A DNA stretch of 64,000 nt from Aquatica leii (taxonomy: Eukaryota > Arthropoda > Insecta > Coleoptera > Lampyridae). A model generated the notes under the pieces. It was not told the DNA's origin, did no database searches, and saw only the letters and a program-made list of their open reading frames with translations. The number at the start of each line of letters is the position of its first letter. Position 1 is the first letter of the stretch. The stretch spans positions 53,654,093-53,718,092 of the forward strand of contig CM069437.1 in NCBI GenBank assembly GCA_035610365.1. Direction: 5' to 3'. This document shows positions 8,617-20,028 of this stretch, in pieces. The translations under genes were made by a program, and so were the position numbers.

Positions 8617-10322
8617 ATCACCCAATACAAACCTTGTTTAAATCTGTCCATCACATATTGACAAAACTCAAATTCTAACAATAATATGTGTATTTGAAGA
8701 AGAAAGAATAGTTGTTAAAATTAACAGAAATAAATGGACCTATGACAATTAGAAATTTGTCGACTAATATAGTAATATCACAGTTATAATATATTCATTT
8801 AGGCAACTCACTATACAACAAATTATATTCAGTTGCTAACAAATGTTATAAGTGAATAATTTTAAATAAAAAATAAATATTACTTGATCAAACTACCACG
8901 TCTACTATGCAGTCGCGAAATAAGTCAAAACTCGACAATGATAATGAGGAATCGCAAAAAAGTAAAATATACAATACTTACCAAACCGACAATTCTTCGG
9001 CATCAGTAGTGACTTTCACTACTCCATTTTATATGAAAATATGCGTCATATATAAGCTTATGTACGCCGGTTAATGCTGTTTTGCCTTTGGCTATGATTG
9101 CGTTCTAATGTTTCAAGAAACTTGACGGATGACACGTCAGCGTACTCAACATAAGGTTACAAATGATTTAAAGTTTGCGATTAAAAATAATTTTAAGTCA
9201 GTATGATGTTACGTTATAATCACATGAAATAAGTTAATAATAAACTGAAGGCAGTTATATAAAGCAAAATTCTATGTTACTAAGAAGTAGTACGTATTCA
9301 CTAACCGTCAGTCTTCAGCGTATAACTTATTTTTTGTGCTGCCAACATTGTAAACGTCAATATTCGTTCGTTAGTGTAGTTACGTAATGAACGAAAAAAG
9401 CTCGAGGGTGGCAAAATGAAAACTAGGAATCCACATAAAAGTAAGTGTTCAAAGTCAATTAATATATTAGAATGAGTATGCGACAGGTGGAAAAATCATT
9501 TTAAAAATCTTGAAATTCAGTTAAAATTGAAGAAAAACGATGTTAAAGTTAATGTCAAATTTGACAGATTTAGTAATAAATGCAGTACCAACATTATATC
9601 TCTGTTAATTTGTTTTTATTTTTTCAAAAAATAATGTAAATTAAATAAAGGCAACACAAAAAATAATGTACATTACTCTCGTCGAAAGAATCATAGCATA
9701 ACTCACTCACATGCAACGCTCGGCCGTGCGGCCTCGCGTCGCTTTAACGTTCGTTATGCTATTTCTTACTTTTGACTCTTGTTACGTAAACTACTATTAT
9801 GTAACTATAACGTAGATCATACTGATTCAAATTTACTTTTAGTTTCAAACTTTATATCAGCTGTAATCTTATGTATTGTCGTTGAGTACGTTGACGTGAC
9901 ATCCGTCAAGTTTTTTTGATTATTTGAACGCAGTCATACCCAAAGACAAAATAACATTAACCGTCGCACATAAGCGATTTATTATTATTGTTGATTGTAG
10001 ACTTACTTTGCAACTGCATAGTAGATGAGGTAGTTGATCGAGTAATATTAATATTTAAATTAAAGTCAATCACTTATAACGTTTGTTAGCAATTGAATAT
10101 AATTAGTTGTATGGTGTGTTGCCTGGAACACGCTTAAATCGATATTATAGCTGATATTACTATATTAGTCGACGAATCTATAATTGTTATTGGTCTCTTT
10201 CTCTTTTTATTTTAACGTCATTCTCTCTTGATGGAAATAAATATATTATTGTTAGAATCTGTGTTTTGTCTATTTGTTTCTTTCAGTGACCGACAGGTTT
10301 AAACAAGGTTTGTATTATGTGT
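8617..10322. repeat. Fold-back element with long inverted arms
   Basis: The left arm (about 8617-9235) is repeated as its reverse complement in the right arm (about 9790-10322). For example AATACAAACCTTGTTTAAA at the left pairs with TTTAAACAAGGTTTGTATT at 10298. The match continues through ATTGTTAG, GTCGACTAATATAGTAATAT, TTGCTAACAAA and CTTGACGGATG. The left arm has about 100 extra bases near 8957-9050. The central 550 bases show no transposase. This is a fold-back or large MITE-type structure, and the class is unknown. Confidence 0.8.
9694..9760. repeat. GC-rich hairpin inside the fold-back centre
   Basis: ATAGCATAAC at 9694 pairs with GTTATGCTAT ending at 9760. The loop between them is unusually GC-rich for this window (CGCTCGGCCGTGCGGCCTCG). 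It is an imperfect hairpin that may be a transposon end or a separate small repeat. Confidence 0.55.
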
Positions 10323-10324
10323 TA

Positions 10325-11756
10325 TTTACTTGTTTTGACGCCTTTTTAATTTAGTAAAAGATTAGCACACCGAGACTTTCGAGCCGCTTGCCGAATGAAA
10401 CTGTGTTAGTCGCTTGCCTTTATGTTGCGTAAAAATTATCAGCAAAACAATTGATTTTGTGTTAATGACGACGCTTAATAACATGATGCCATAGTTAACT
10501 ACAATCGTCAAATCTAACAATGCTTTATGCAACCGGACCTAAATCTTCTTCAAAAACTTACATTATATTATAAATTATTATATAAAACTCGTATAATCAA
10601 GTAATCAATAAGGAAATATATAAATTTTACGATTCTAACAAGCTTAGACGTTTGCATCTAGTATTGAAAATAGCTACAAGATATTTGAATTAATCCATGT
10701 TTATTTTTGTTGTCATTTGCATAATATTATATAAAATCTCTAACTGTAAAAGTGTTTATATATGTATATATTTTGTATCTGTTATGTATTACTATAATTT
10801 TATAAAAATTATAATATACATTTTTATTTTAAATCAACATATTTTTTTGTTTATAAAAATTTAAATATAAGAATACATTTTAATTATAATAGATATGCGA
10901 TGGCGCTGTAATATGTAGATAATTATATAATTAGTTCATGGGGCAGCGTATAGGTGTCAATAGTGACAAAATTTTATAGATTTTTTTTACATAGGGTGTA
11001 TACCTTCTGGTATGCAACGAAGTGTCTTTATCCGTTTACTCGCTTATAGTGCGGTACTAAAAACGTTTCTAAACCACGAATTGATTTATGACTAAAGACA
11101 CGTAACAAATACTTTTAGTTTTCTTAAATTTTTCAGTATATGGCTTGGTATAATACGTTTTCTAATCAGGACTGCTAATATCAGATACATACTAATAATT
11201 TTTATGGAATAGTCTGAGAAAACTTCGTTTCCAGTTACAGAAACCTTTTTAAAATAAAAAGTTTCTAAAGACTTTTTCTGTGTTGCGTTCAATATAGTCC
11301 AAAAACAGTATGATCAAGAAAGTGAGTTTTTATTAAGACTTCTGACGTATTTTTTGCTATGCTAATCTCACATAAAATTGAAAACGTCAATCATTTTTCG
11401 TGCAGCTAATGTAGTATCAACATTTTTGTTAGCGATGTAACAAACTTACCGAAATAATATGTATTGAAAACGACACGTTTGATAATCATAGTGAAACGCA
11501 TTGTAAAAGGAGTGTTAAATGATGTAAAACTAAAGTGGCGTGTAGCATAATTCCAATACATTTAAAAACTAAATACATACATATGAATAATTCGATTATC
11601 ATAATTTTTTTGTAATATGAACATCTTGTTTGTCGGAACAAATATGAAGCACGTGCTTATCTTATCTACTAAATATGCGATAAGTTTTAAAATGATGCAA
11701 GTGGCGATTTAGGTAAGATGTTTTGAACAAATTTATTTAAAAATGATCTAAGAATG
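10325..11756. other. AT-rich stretch, nothing recognised
   Basis: No domain, TIR pair or RNA gene was seen. The minus-strand ORF near 11.1-11.3 kb has no recognisable motif and low complexity. Confidence 0.4.
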
Positions 11757-11758
11757 TA

Positions 11759-12456
11759 CACTCAAGAAATTAAAAACTTGGACACCACGGTTTCTTTAAA
11801 TTAAAGTTTGCACATTGTGAAGCGGGCTTAAGCTTATCGCTTACAATTTGAATAGCAGGTAGTGTCAGCATGGGTTATCTTACAGAAGGACTGTAAACTG
11901 AATCAGTACGGTAACATGTTTAAGAAAATAGGTAAATTTACGTTGCTTGCTTCAATTTTTTCTTTAAAGAATATATTTGAGGGTATCGCTAATAAACGTG
12001 GATGTCGATAAATTATCGGATCAAAATTTTGTTTATGAAATGTTGACAAAATAAATTTACAAGTAGTTTTAATTTGAACAATGTCTATAATCAATAGCTT
12101 TTAAAATAAATAAAAGAACTAAACATGGTTATTTGGGTTGACATTGTTAACCTTAGAAAATGTGGATATTTTATGAAGTTTAATTTTTTTCTGTAATTAA
12201 TATAAAAAGCGAAAAAAATAAGACAATTTTTAATATAACGACGTAATATTTAATTTTTGGATAAGAATTTATTACTTAATTATAATTAAGATAACAAGTT
12301 ATATTTAAGAAAATCATTTTAAAATTAGAAGAAAACAGTTTTTTAAATAATTAGGTTATTAGGTATTATAAATAAATATAGGAAATTAATAATGAGCGTG
12401 ACCTATATTATTATCAATACATTCTTGAAGGCGTCTGCTCATTGACGCTATCAAGA
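11759..12456. repeat. Left TIR of the Tc1-like element
   Basis: Inverted copy of 13534-14227. Its inner end (AAGGCGTCTGCTCATTGACG near 12428) is the antisense of the last codons of the transposase, so the TIR includes a piece of coding sequence. Confidence 0.85.
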
Positions 12457-12504
12457 TAAGAAATGTAAATTCCATTTTAGTTTAAAATTTCGAGTCTTAT
12501 AAAA

Positions 12505-13571
12505 ATGCCAGCTCATATCGGTGCTGATTTGAAAGCGATGATTGTTTCGGAATTAGCGGCAGGCCGAAGCGTGCGTGAAGTTACACCTATGTTAGATATA
12601 CCAAAAAGCACCGTAGGGCATTACCGAGTAAAATGGAATCGCGAACATACTTTGGAAAGAGCCATCGAGAGTGGTAGACCTAAAGTATCTACACGTGCTC
12701 AAGATTTCGAGTTGTTTGATTACGTAACAGACCAACCATTTGTTACATACTCCAGGGCTATGGCAGATACACATTTTCCCGGATGCCGTATAACTGCACA
12801 AAAAAGATTAAAGGAAATGGGAATAAAGAAATATAATGCTGCCGCGAAAGAAGTTCTCAGTGAAGAAAATATGAGACGTCGTCTGGAATTTGCAAGGCGA
12901 TATGTGAACGAACCGTTGGAACTTTGGAATCGACTGATTTTTAGCGACGAAAAAACGTTCAATAGTTGCAACGATGGATCACTACAAGGGTTTAGAATGG
13001 AAGGAACACGTTATGAAAATAAACACATAAGACCTAAAAAACGAAGTGGTTACTTTTCTGTGAATGTGTGGGGTTGGGTAAGCGCACGTGGTCCAGGAGT
13101 TTGCTGGACTATCAATGAACGTCTTAATTCTGCGGCGTATTTAGATATTTTGGAAAGTATTATGAAACCGTCAGTTGAAGTATTGTATCCAGAAGAAAAT
13201 TATATTTTCCAACAAGTAAGTATTCTATACTTTCTCCAAAAATTAAGGATCCGTAGAATTATCAACATTTCTATAATGTATTTTTGTTGTTGAAGGACAA
13301 CGCCCCTATTCATACTTCGCGGGTTGTGCACAACTAGATACAAGAAAACAACTTGGAGGTGTTACCCTGGCCAGCAAAAAGTCCAGATTTTAACATTATT
13401 GAAAATGTTTGGGCTCGAATACTTACTGTTATCCGAAGACAACACGGATCAAATTTTATACCTGCTAACCGAGATGCATTAATTGCAGCCATTGGTACCG
13501 CATGGGAATCAATTAATATTAATTATATTAATACCTTGATAGCGTCAATGAGCAGACGCCTTCACAAATGA
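12505..13571 (+). pseudogene. Tc1-like transposase (DD34E) with one intron and one stop
   Basis: Cut-and-paste transposase. The ATG at 12505 opens a helix-turn-helix DNA-binding region (LAAGRSVREV ... DIPKSTVGHY) and then the DDE nuclease. First Asp: LIFSDEKTFN. The reading then meets GTAAGTATTC at 13216, and an AAG acceptor at 13293-13295 rejoins the frame at DNAPIHTSRVV, giving an 80-bp phase-0 intron. Second Asp: DNAPIH. Third residue: SPDFNIIENVW, with 34 residues between D and E, so DD34E. The only inactivating change seen is a TAG at 13335-13337, where tryptophan is expected by family comparison. The end (ASMSRRLHK, TGA 13569-13571) lies inside the right TIR. All three catalytic residues are intact. 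Confidence 0.88.
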
Positions 13572-14227
13572 ATTGATAATAATGGAGGTCACCCTCATTA
13601 TTAATTTTCTATATTTATATACCTTATAGTTTAAAACAAAACTGTTTTTTTTTAAATTTTAAAATTAATTTCTTAAAAATAACTTGTTATCCTAATTATT
13701 ATTATGTAATAAATTCTTGTCCAAAATTTAAATATTACGTAGATATATTAAAAATTGTCTTTTTTTTCGCTTTTCATATTAATTACAGAAAAAAACGAAA
13801 CTTCATAAAATATCCATATTTTCTAAGGTTAACAATGTCAACCCAAATAACCATGTTTAGTTTTTTTATTTAATTAAAAAACTATTGATTATAGACGTTT
13901 TTCAAATGAAAACTATTTGTAATTTTATTTGATCAACATTTCCTAAACAAAATTTTGATCCGTTAATTAATCGAGATATGGTGTGACGTTTAATTAGTGA
14001 TAGCTTCAAATATATTTTTTAAAGAAAAATTGAAGCAAGTAAACGTAAATTACCTGTTTTCTAAAACGTGTTAGCGTAATGATTCATTCTACAGTCGTTC
14101 TGTAAGATAACCCATGCTGACACTAGCTGCTGTTCAAATTGTAAGCGATAAGCTTAAACCCGATTTACAATGTGCAAACTTTAGTTTAAAGAATCCCTTG
14201 GTGTCCAAGTTTTTAATTTCTTGAGTG
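13534..14227. repeat. Right TIR of the Tc1-like element
   Basis: Inverted copy of 11759-12456. It begins within the last 12-13 transposase codons, so the 3' end of the gene is part of the terminal repeat. Confidence 0.85.
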
Positions 14228-14229
14228 TA

Positions 14230-16926
14230 CGTTCATTGCAAATGTATTAGTTTTGAAGAATCCTTATTTTTTTAAATAAACAACTGCACATTAAACAAGT
14301 AGCCTTAAGAAATTAAAACGTATAACTACGTTATTATAGTCTGCAAGAGGCAGTGTTTTACATAAATGCGTTCTTGTGTCGATTCTCTTTTTATTTAGTT
14401 ATAATTATAGTAGGTAGGTTTCATTGCAAACGATTCATTTCACATAAATTTTTAACTTTATTTTGATGTCGAGTGATGATTAAAGTGGTGCATAAACTTC
14501 TTAGTAATAATTAGTGTACCATTAGCAAGGATCAGTAGACAAAGAAAAACAGCAAAATATTTGCACGCTTTTGCCACAATATTAAATTTTTCATTTTATT
14601 GCAATTTGTGATTATTAAATTATAATAGATAATGCACAATAATTTTACAGCAATTAGCTGTTGCATTAAATTTATTTTCATCTGAAATTTAGTTACATAT
14701 GAAGCGGAAAATTCTCATTTTTTTAATAAACGTGTAATTAGTTTAGTACAGTTTTAATTAACTGCTTTTTATACATGTTGAAAAAAAAAATAAAACAGAT
14801 TCATATTACAGCAGTTACTTTTACATAATACACCAAAACTAAAACTAACAAACATTATATTTGTTTAAGTTTGTACATGAAAAAAAAAGCGTATAATAAC
14901 TAATAAAAAACATTATTTTTATTGAAGAAAAAAAAACAATTAAAAATGGAAATAGAAACTAAATTTCAATAAATTAGTTTTATTTTAGATTTTTAATTAA
15001 TTTTTAAAAAAAAATTTATTTCAAATACATTAATTTTAAATAAATTATTTATTTTACCACGATTGTGATTTGTGATTGTGATCACACTTACAAATTGCAT
15101 ATAATTATGAACAATTTTCAATTATTTCTACCCATTTTAACCCAATCTTAGTTTTGACTGAAATATAAAATACTTTTTTGTTGTTGTTCATTCACCATCG
15201 AAACAAAATTACAGTTCCTCTCATACGTGTCCGAAACATAAGCTGGACTGATTTTATACAGTTCGATTGAAATTCTAATCGGCGTTTTTTTTTCAAAAAC
15301 AATTTATATTACAATATTATATATTTCAGCTAATTTAAATTTGAAATGAAATGTTTCCGTCTTGTAACGTAAACAACCTAATAACCGTCGAAAAACGTAA
15401 ACATGTTTTTTTCTTGGCCGAGGAAGCGCGTTACTTTTTTTCCATCTATTTAGGTAATATAGAAATTTAATTAATTAATCGTTGCGTTACTTCTCGATAG
15501 GATAATTTCTTAAACAGGATGTGTTTTGTTTTATTTCGAGCAGGAAAAATTTCTCATCAACATTCAACTATCAAACAACAGTTGTTTCGTGCTCCTGTTT
15601 TATGTTACTAGATGTGTTTGAAAAGCACAAGAATATCAAACACTTTTTATACGTAAGAAGTCTTTTGTGAATTTCCAACCTTTGTTTGTTCATGAAAGTT
15701 TATGTTTTGTATTTCAAGCATGAAATAGTTTGAATCCTTCTTTTTTGCTCTTTTGTAATAAAAAAAAAACTTTTTACGGCATAGATAGAATTACTAAAAT
15801 AACTCAACATCACGAGTTGAACTTTATCTAGCGGAGAAAGTTGACGATGTAAAATGTTTATCTTAAACGAACAAATAAAAAAGAAGTTGTAAAACAAAAT
15901 TTAAACGTTTGTAAATATTACCACATGTGTACATAAAACGTAAATGTAAAGAAAAGTAAATATTTTGGTATTTGTAAATCTTATAATCAGATGCAGCGCT
16001 TTGCTCTATTGATGCCACTGTTCGTTTGATTTATTACATGTAAATTACACTTACGTTGTTTTGCAAACTAAAATATTATGCTTACATTACTAATGAGAAT
16101 AATTATTGTGTCATCAGACAAATACAGTATTAAAAACAGACTTGTGCACACGATTAATTTTTCATTTCATTTTCCAAACTGTATACCTCCGGTTTGAAGG
16201 TGAAAAACCATTACACAAATTACTACGTGTTTTCAATAAATCACAATTGTACTAAAAATACGTATTAGCATTAAAAAAATTATATAATTTTAATTTCTAT
16301 TGAAAGGCGTCTATTAAGAAACCAGGTAAAAAAAGTGTGATCATATCAATATTAATAAGCGTCAGGTGAAACACTGACACAGATTACATGAGTTTGTAAG
16401 TTTTTTGGCGAACCATTTTTATATTTCTAAAAATTACCACGTAAAATTCAAAAGACCCCAATCTAATTCCCAAACCCACAAAAAAGAAAATTTAGAAAAA
16501 ATATTCTTTTGGCTACTATATTGTGTATTGCAAAAACAACAGAAAAATAATTGTTAGAAATTCTAAATAATCCCACTATAAAACAAAATCCACCGAATAT
16601 GAAATCGAACTCAATTTAAATAAAATAAAAATAATACTTTTTGGGTAGCGCGTCTTTCCTTTGCGTCGAATGGTTAACGCAACCAATTATAGTTAAAAAT
16701 AAATCTATAACTATATATATGTAAGGCTTTAAATATATACGATCTGCACACAAAAAAAATAATGAAATCACACCACGTAGAAATAATCCGTTTCTCCCAA
16801 AATAAATCTCGCACAATAAAAAAAAGTAATAGATTGTTAAGCTGGCATATTCGATGTAAGCAATATTTAAAAAATGGGATTAAAAAAAAAGATACAAAAT
16901 TTTTACCATGAAACATAATAAAATAC
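14230..16926. other. AT-rich stretch, nothing recognised
   Basis: About 2.7 kb of AT-rich, homopolymer-rich DNA. Short ORFs near 15.7 and 16.6-16.9 kb are low-complexity and have no motif. No TIR pair or RNA gene was found. Confidence 0.45.
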
Positions 16927-17010
16927 TTTTTTCATATCACCTGCATTGAAACAGCGAGTTTTGATCTCTGTTTTGCCAGTCGAAACAAGACAATTTCAGA
17001 CCAATGCGAC

Positions 17011-17076
17011 TGTGCCGGGCAGAAACAACGTTGTTTCTCCGCTAGGGGAGAAACAACGTTGTTTCTGCCCGCCACA
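17011..17076. repeat. Left subterminal palindrome
   Basis: Arms 17017-17040 and 17047-17070 are perfect complements (24 bp, 6-base loop GCTAGG). The match extends to 17011 and 17076 with one mismatch. Each arm also contains the 16-bp self-palindrome GAAACAACGTTGTTTC. It lies between the left TIR and the recombinase gene. Confidence 0.92.
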
Positions 17077-17230
17077 TTCATTTATTATTCATTTATTTAT
17101 TATTTATGTCTTTATTTTAAGTCTGTCAGAATCGAATTTGTTTATTATAAACAAAAATAAGTGAAATTATAATCGTCTGACAGCTACGTTGTCAAATCGT
17201 TATTAAAGATTTTCATTAATTAAAAATAAA

Positions 17231-18396
17231 ATGAGTACCCCAAAACATCTTACTGAAAAAGCAGTAGCAGTTTCCCTTGATTTATTGCCCACAAAATCTA
17301 AAGAAAAATATTTATCTTGTTACGATAAATTTGTGAAGTGGAAAGAAGCAGAAGGAGCTACATCGTGGTCAGAGGATGTGTTGTTGAGTTATTTTGCGGA
17401 GGAATTATCAAAATACGCACCTACAACTATGTGGTCTATTTATTCAATGTTGAAAACAACGATAAGTTCGAAACATAATGTAGATATAAGTAAATATTGT
17501 CGTTTGCAAGCTTTTTTAAAGAAGAAAAGAATTGGATTTGCGAGTAAAAATCCAAAGTTTTTTCTCCCACCGAAATAAATAAATTTCTCCGAGAAGCCCC
17601 AGATCGAGAGTATCTTCTTGTAAAGGTTAATATTATAATTTTTTTACGTAAATTAATCTATAATTTATTTAAATCCTATGATGTATCTAAACTCAGCAAT
17701 TTTACAATTAGGTTGTGGCAATTCTTGGAGTTCTTGGAGCATGTCGAGGAGCCGAATTGTGTGACATGACCGTGGCTGATTTCGAAGACCTTGAAAAAAT
17801 TATTAAAAATAACAATTCCAACAACAAAAACCCACATAAGTCGTACCTTTACAGTTGAAGGTGAATATTATGAAATAATAAAAAAATACGCGAGTTTAAG
17901 GCCTAAAAACGCAGAGTCCAGCCCCTTCTTCCTAAACTACCAAAAGGGCAAATGTACAAAACAGGTTATAGGAAAAAATAAAGTCGCCACCTGTCCTAAA
18001 CAAATCGCTGAATTTTTAAATCTTCCTAATTCTGGAGAATATACAGGCCACAGCTTCCGGAGGACTTCAGCCACTTTACTCGCTGATTCTGGCGCAGATA
18101 TAACCACTATAAAACGCCATGGTGGTTGGAAATCCACGACTATCGCTGAAGGCTATATTCAAGATTCGACCAGTAATAAAAGAAAAATATCAAATCAAAT
18201 CACTAAATGCATTGATTAATCTTCACCTAGTCCATCGTTGGATCACATGGCTTTAGAAAAAAAAATTAGAAGTGAAAACTTTGTGAGCTTCTCTACAAAA
18301 ACAGAAGAATCTAATTTAACAACGAAAGAGACAGTAACATCCAAACAAACCGTATATAATTTTCAAAATTGTACTATCAATACAATTAATTTTTAA
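17231..18396 (+). pseudogene. Tyrosine recombinase (integrase) of the transposon, lightly damaged
   Basis: Site-specific recombinase predicted to cut and rejoin DNA through a tyrosine. The ATG at 17231 opens an N-terminal SAM-like core-binding domain (SKEKYLSCYDKFVKWKEAEG). After a frameshift near 17575 the frame continues NKFLREAPDREYLL. An intron of about 85-90 bp (GTAAAG or GTTAAT to TTACAATTAG near 17710) joins to VVAILGVLGACRGAELCDM, with the first catalytic Arg in ACRGAEL. A second frameshift near 17800 leads to ITIPTTKTHISRTF. Then come HSFRRTSATLLADSGAD (HxxR at 18049), HGGWKS and EGYIQDS (Tyr at 18154). All five signature residues are present. A TAA at 18217 is followed in frame by a tail ending YNFQNCTINTINF, TAA at 18394-18396. 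It is recently inactivated at most. Confidence 0.85.
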
Positions 18397-18612
18397 ACTA
18401 ACTTTAAAAAAAAATGTTAAATTAAAAAAAAACTGATAAACTGTTAAAATGTTAGATTAACTATATTAAAATGTTCTTTTATTATCTGATTTCTGAATTA
18501 TTCAATAATTAAAATAGTATTAGATATTACTGCGCTATTTGTCTGAAATAGTCTTCCTTCGACTGGCAACAGAAATCAAAACTCGTTGTTTCATTCCAGG
18601 TGATATGAAAAA

Positions 18613-18742
18613 TATAGTGTGTGGCACGGGATGAAACAAAGACGATTTCTGACCAAGGCGATGACAGCCCTCGCTTCGCTCGGGCAGTCACCTCTCGCCC
18701 TGGTCAGAAATCGTCTTGTTTCACCCCTTGCCACACAATATA
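18613..18742. repeat. Right 120-130-bp imperfect palindrome
   Basis: TGTGTGGCA at 18618 pairs with TGCCACACA ending at 18737. The stem continues through GACGATTTCTGACCA with TGGTCAGAAATCGTC. The same module occurs once beside the left TIR (GAAACAAGACAATTTCAGACC at about 16982-17002; 20 bases match closely). It is either the outer end of the recombinase element or an adjacent related MITE. Confidence 0.85.
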
Positions 18743-18814
18743 CTATTGGGTAAATGGTGTAATATATTTATTAAAAACTCACAAGCTTTCGGACGTGGTC
18801 TACGTTCTTCTCCA

Positions 18815-20028
18815 GGTGACAATTAATAAAATGACAATTATAAAACTAAGATAACTAGAAAAAACAAATGTTTGAAACACTTGATAAATATTGTTTTAGC
18901 TGCAGCATTTGCTCGAGGTCTAAAAAAACACCATTAAAAACTCTAGACGTAGCTTATAGTGTGTTTGGTGGATAAAGTAAAGATCAGAAAATAACAGGTA
19001 ACCAGGTGTCAGATAACTCATAACTCTTGTCCTTGTTAAAGTTGTTGGGCACTTTAATAATTTCAATCGCTTCTCTGATCTTTCTTGAACGTCAGTTTTT
19101 GGTTTTAGCAATCGTTATAGTTTTTTAAAAGTTTATGTCATATACAGATTTAGAAGGTTGAAGTAAACGAAGATGTCTTTTGTGTTCTTTTAGTCTAGTT
19201 TCAATAGTTCTACTAGTTTCTCTAATATATACCTTGCTACAAGCGCATGGAACTTTATACACTTCACAGGTGTTATGTGGAATTTTATCTTTTACCGGAT
19301 TCAACAAATTTTTAATTTTCGTGATAGTATTATAAGCAACTTTAATATCATGTTTCTTTAGTATTCTTCCAATTTTGTCACTTATATTGGCAACAAAAGG
19401 TAGAACAGCAAAATTGTTGCTTATAGTTGAATCATTTGGTACAGTAGGTCTAGTTTTTGGTCGAAGATACTTTTTAATTTGTTCTTTATTAAGAACATTT
19501 TTTATAAAAACTTTCTCAATGTAATCTAATTTTCTGGTAATTTATCTTGATGGCAAATTGTCATCGCACGGTTGTATAATGTGCGAATTGTTCCAAATTT
19601 CTGAGATGGATGATGATGAGAATTTGCGTTTATATATTGAACCGAATGTGTTGGTTTTCGATAAACTAAATGTAGTAAAGTATCATCTGGTTTTGTTTTT
19701 ATCTTTACATCAAGAAAAGGTAAGGTACCATTAATTTATATTTTAATACTAAATTTTTTTGGATGTTGATTATTCAGGTATTGAAGACAAATTTGTAGTT
19801 CATCTTCACTATGGGACCAGATTGCAAAAACATCATCAACAGATCTAAGCCATAGTTTTGGTTTTTTAGATGCAAATTTTAAAGCTGTTTCTTCAAAATG
19901 CTCTATAAAGTAATTTGTAATTGATGGAGAAATTGGTGATCCTATTGCTACACCATATATTTGTTTACAATATTCACCATTAAACAAAAAGAATGAAATT
20001 ATTAAACAGTGTCCAAATAACTTGTTCA
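18815..20028 (-). pseudogene. Penelope-like element copy A (reverse transcriptase to 3' end)
   Basis: Minus-strand retroelement fragment, 5'-truncated at about 20028. It has RT blocks GEYCKQIYGVAIGSPISPS and KLWLRSVDDVFAIW, where the active-site YVDD reads SVDD, then after several frame changes the GIY-YIG endonuclease (NTCEVYKVPCACSKVYIRET; the YIG Gly reads Arg). The 3' tail runs to about 18815. It is a diverged inverted duplicate of copy B at 20029-22110 over about 1.2 kb. Stops, frame changes and lost catalytic positions make it non-functional. Confidence 0.85.

Larger units (their letters stand above)
11759..14227 (+). mobile_element. Tc1-like DNA transposon with very long TIRs
   Basis: The element starts with CACTCAAGAAATTAAAAA and ends with its complement. 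It is flanked by TA (11757-11758 and 14228-14229), the Tc1/mariner target duplication. The inverted arms are about 695 bp each and surround a DD34E transposase gene. The total length is 2469 bp. The arms differ by scattered substitutions and small indels, so this is not a fresh insertion. Confidence 0.9.
16927..18613 (+). mobile_element. Tyrosine-recombinase transposon with TIRs
   Basis: The left end (TTTTTTCATATCACCTG ... GTTTTGCCAGTCGAA, 16927-16984) is repeated inverted at 18558-18613 (TTCGACTGGCAACAGAAATC ... CAGGTGATATGAAAAA). These TIRs of 55-60 bp match over nearly their full length. Between them lie a tyrosine-recombinase gene and a large palindrome; a second, longer palindrome abuts the right TIR. 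Tyrosine-recombinase eukaryotic transposons such as Cryptons usually lack TIRs, so this layout is notable. No reverse transcriptase is present, which argues against DIRS or Ngaro. The true outer ends could include the right palindrome (to 18742). Confidence 0.75.

Noticed and set aside
12592-12971. Two minus-strand ORFs in the Tc1 element
   Set aside because: Antisense shadows of the transposase gene.
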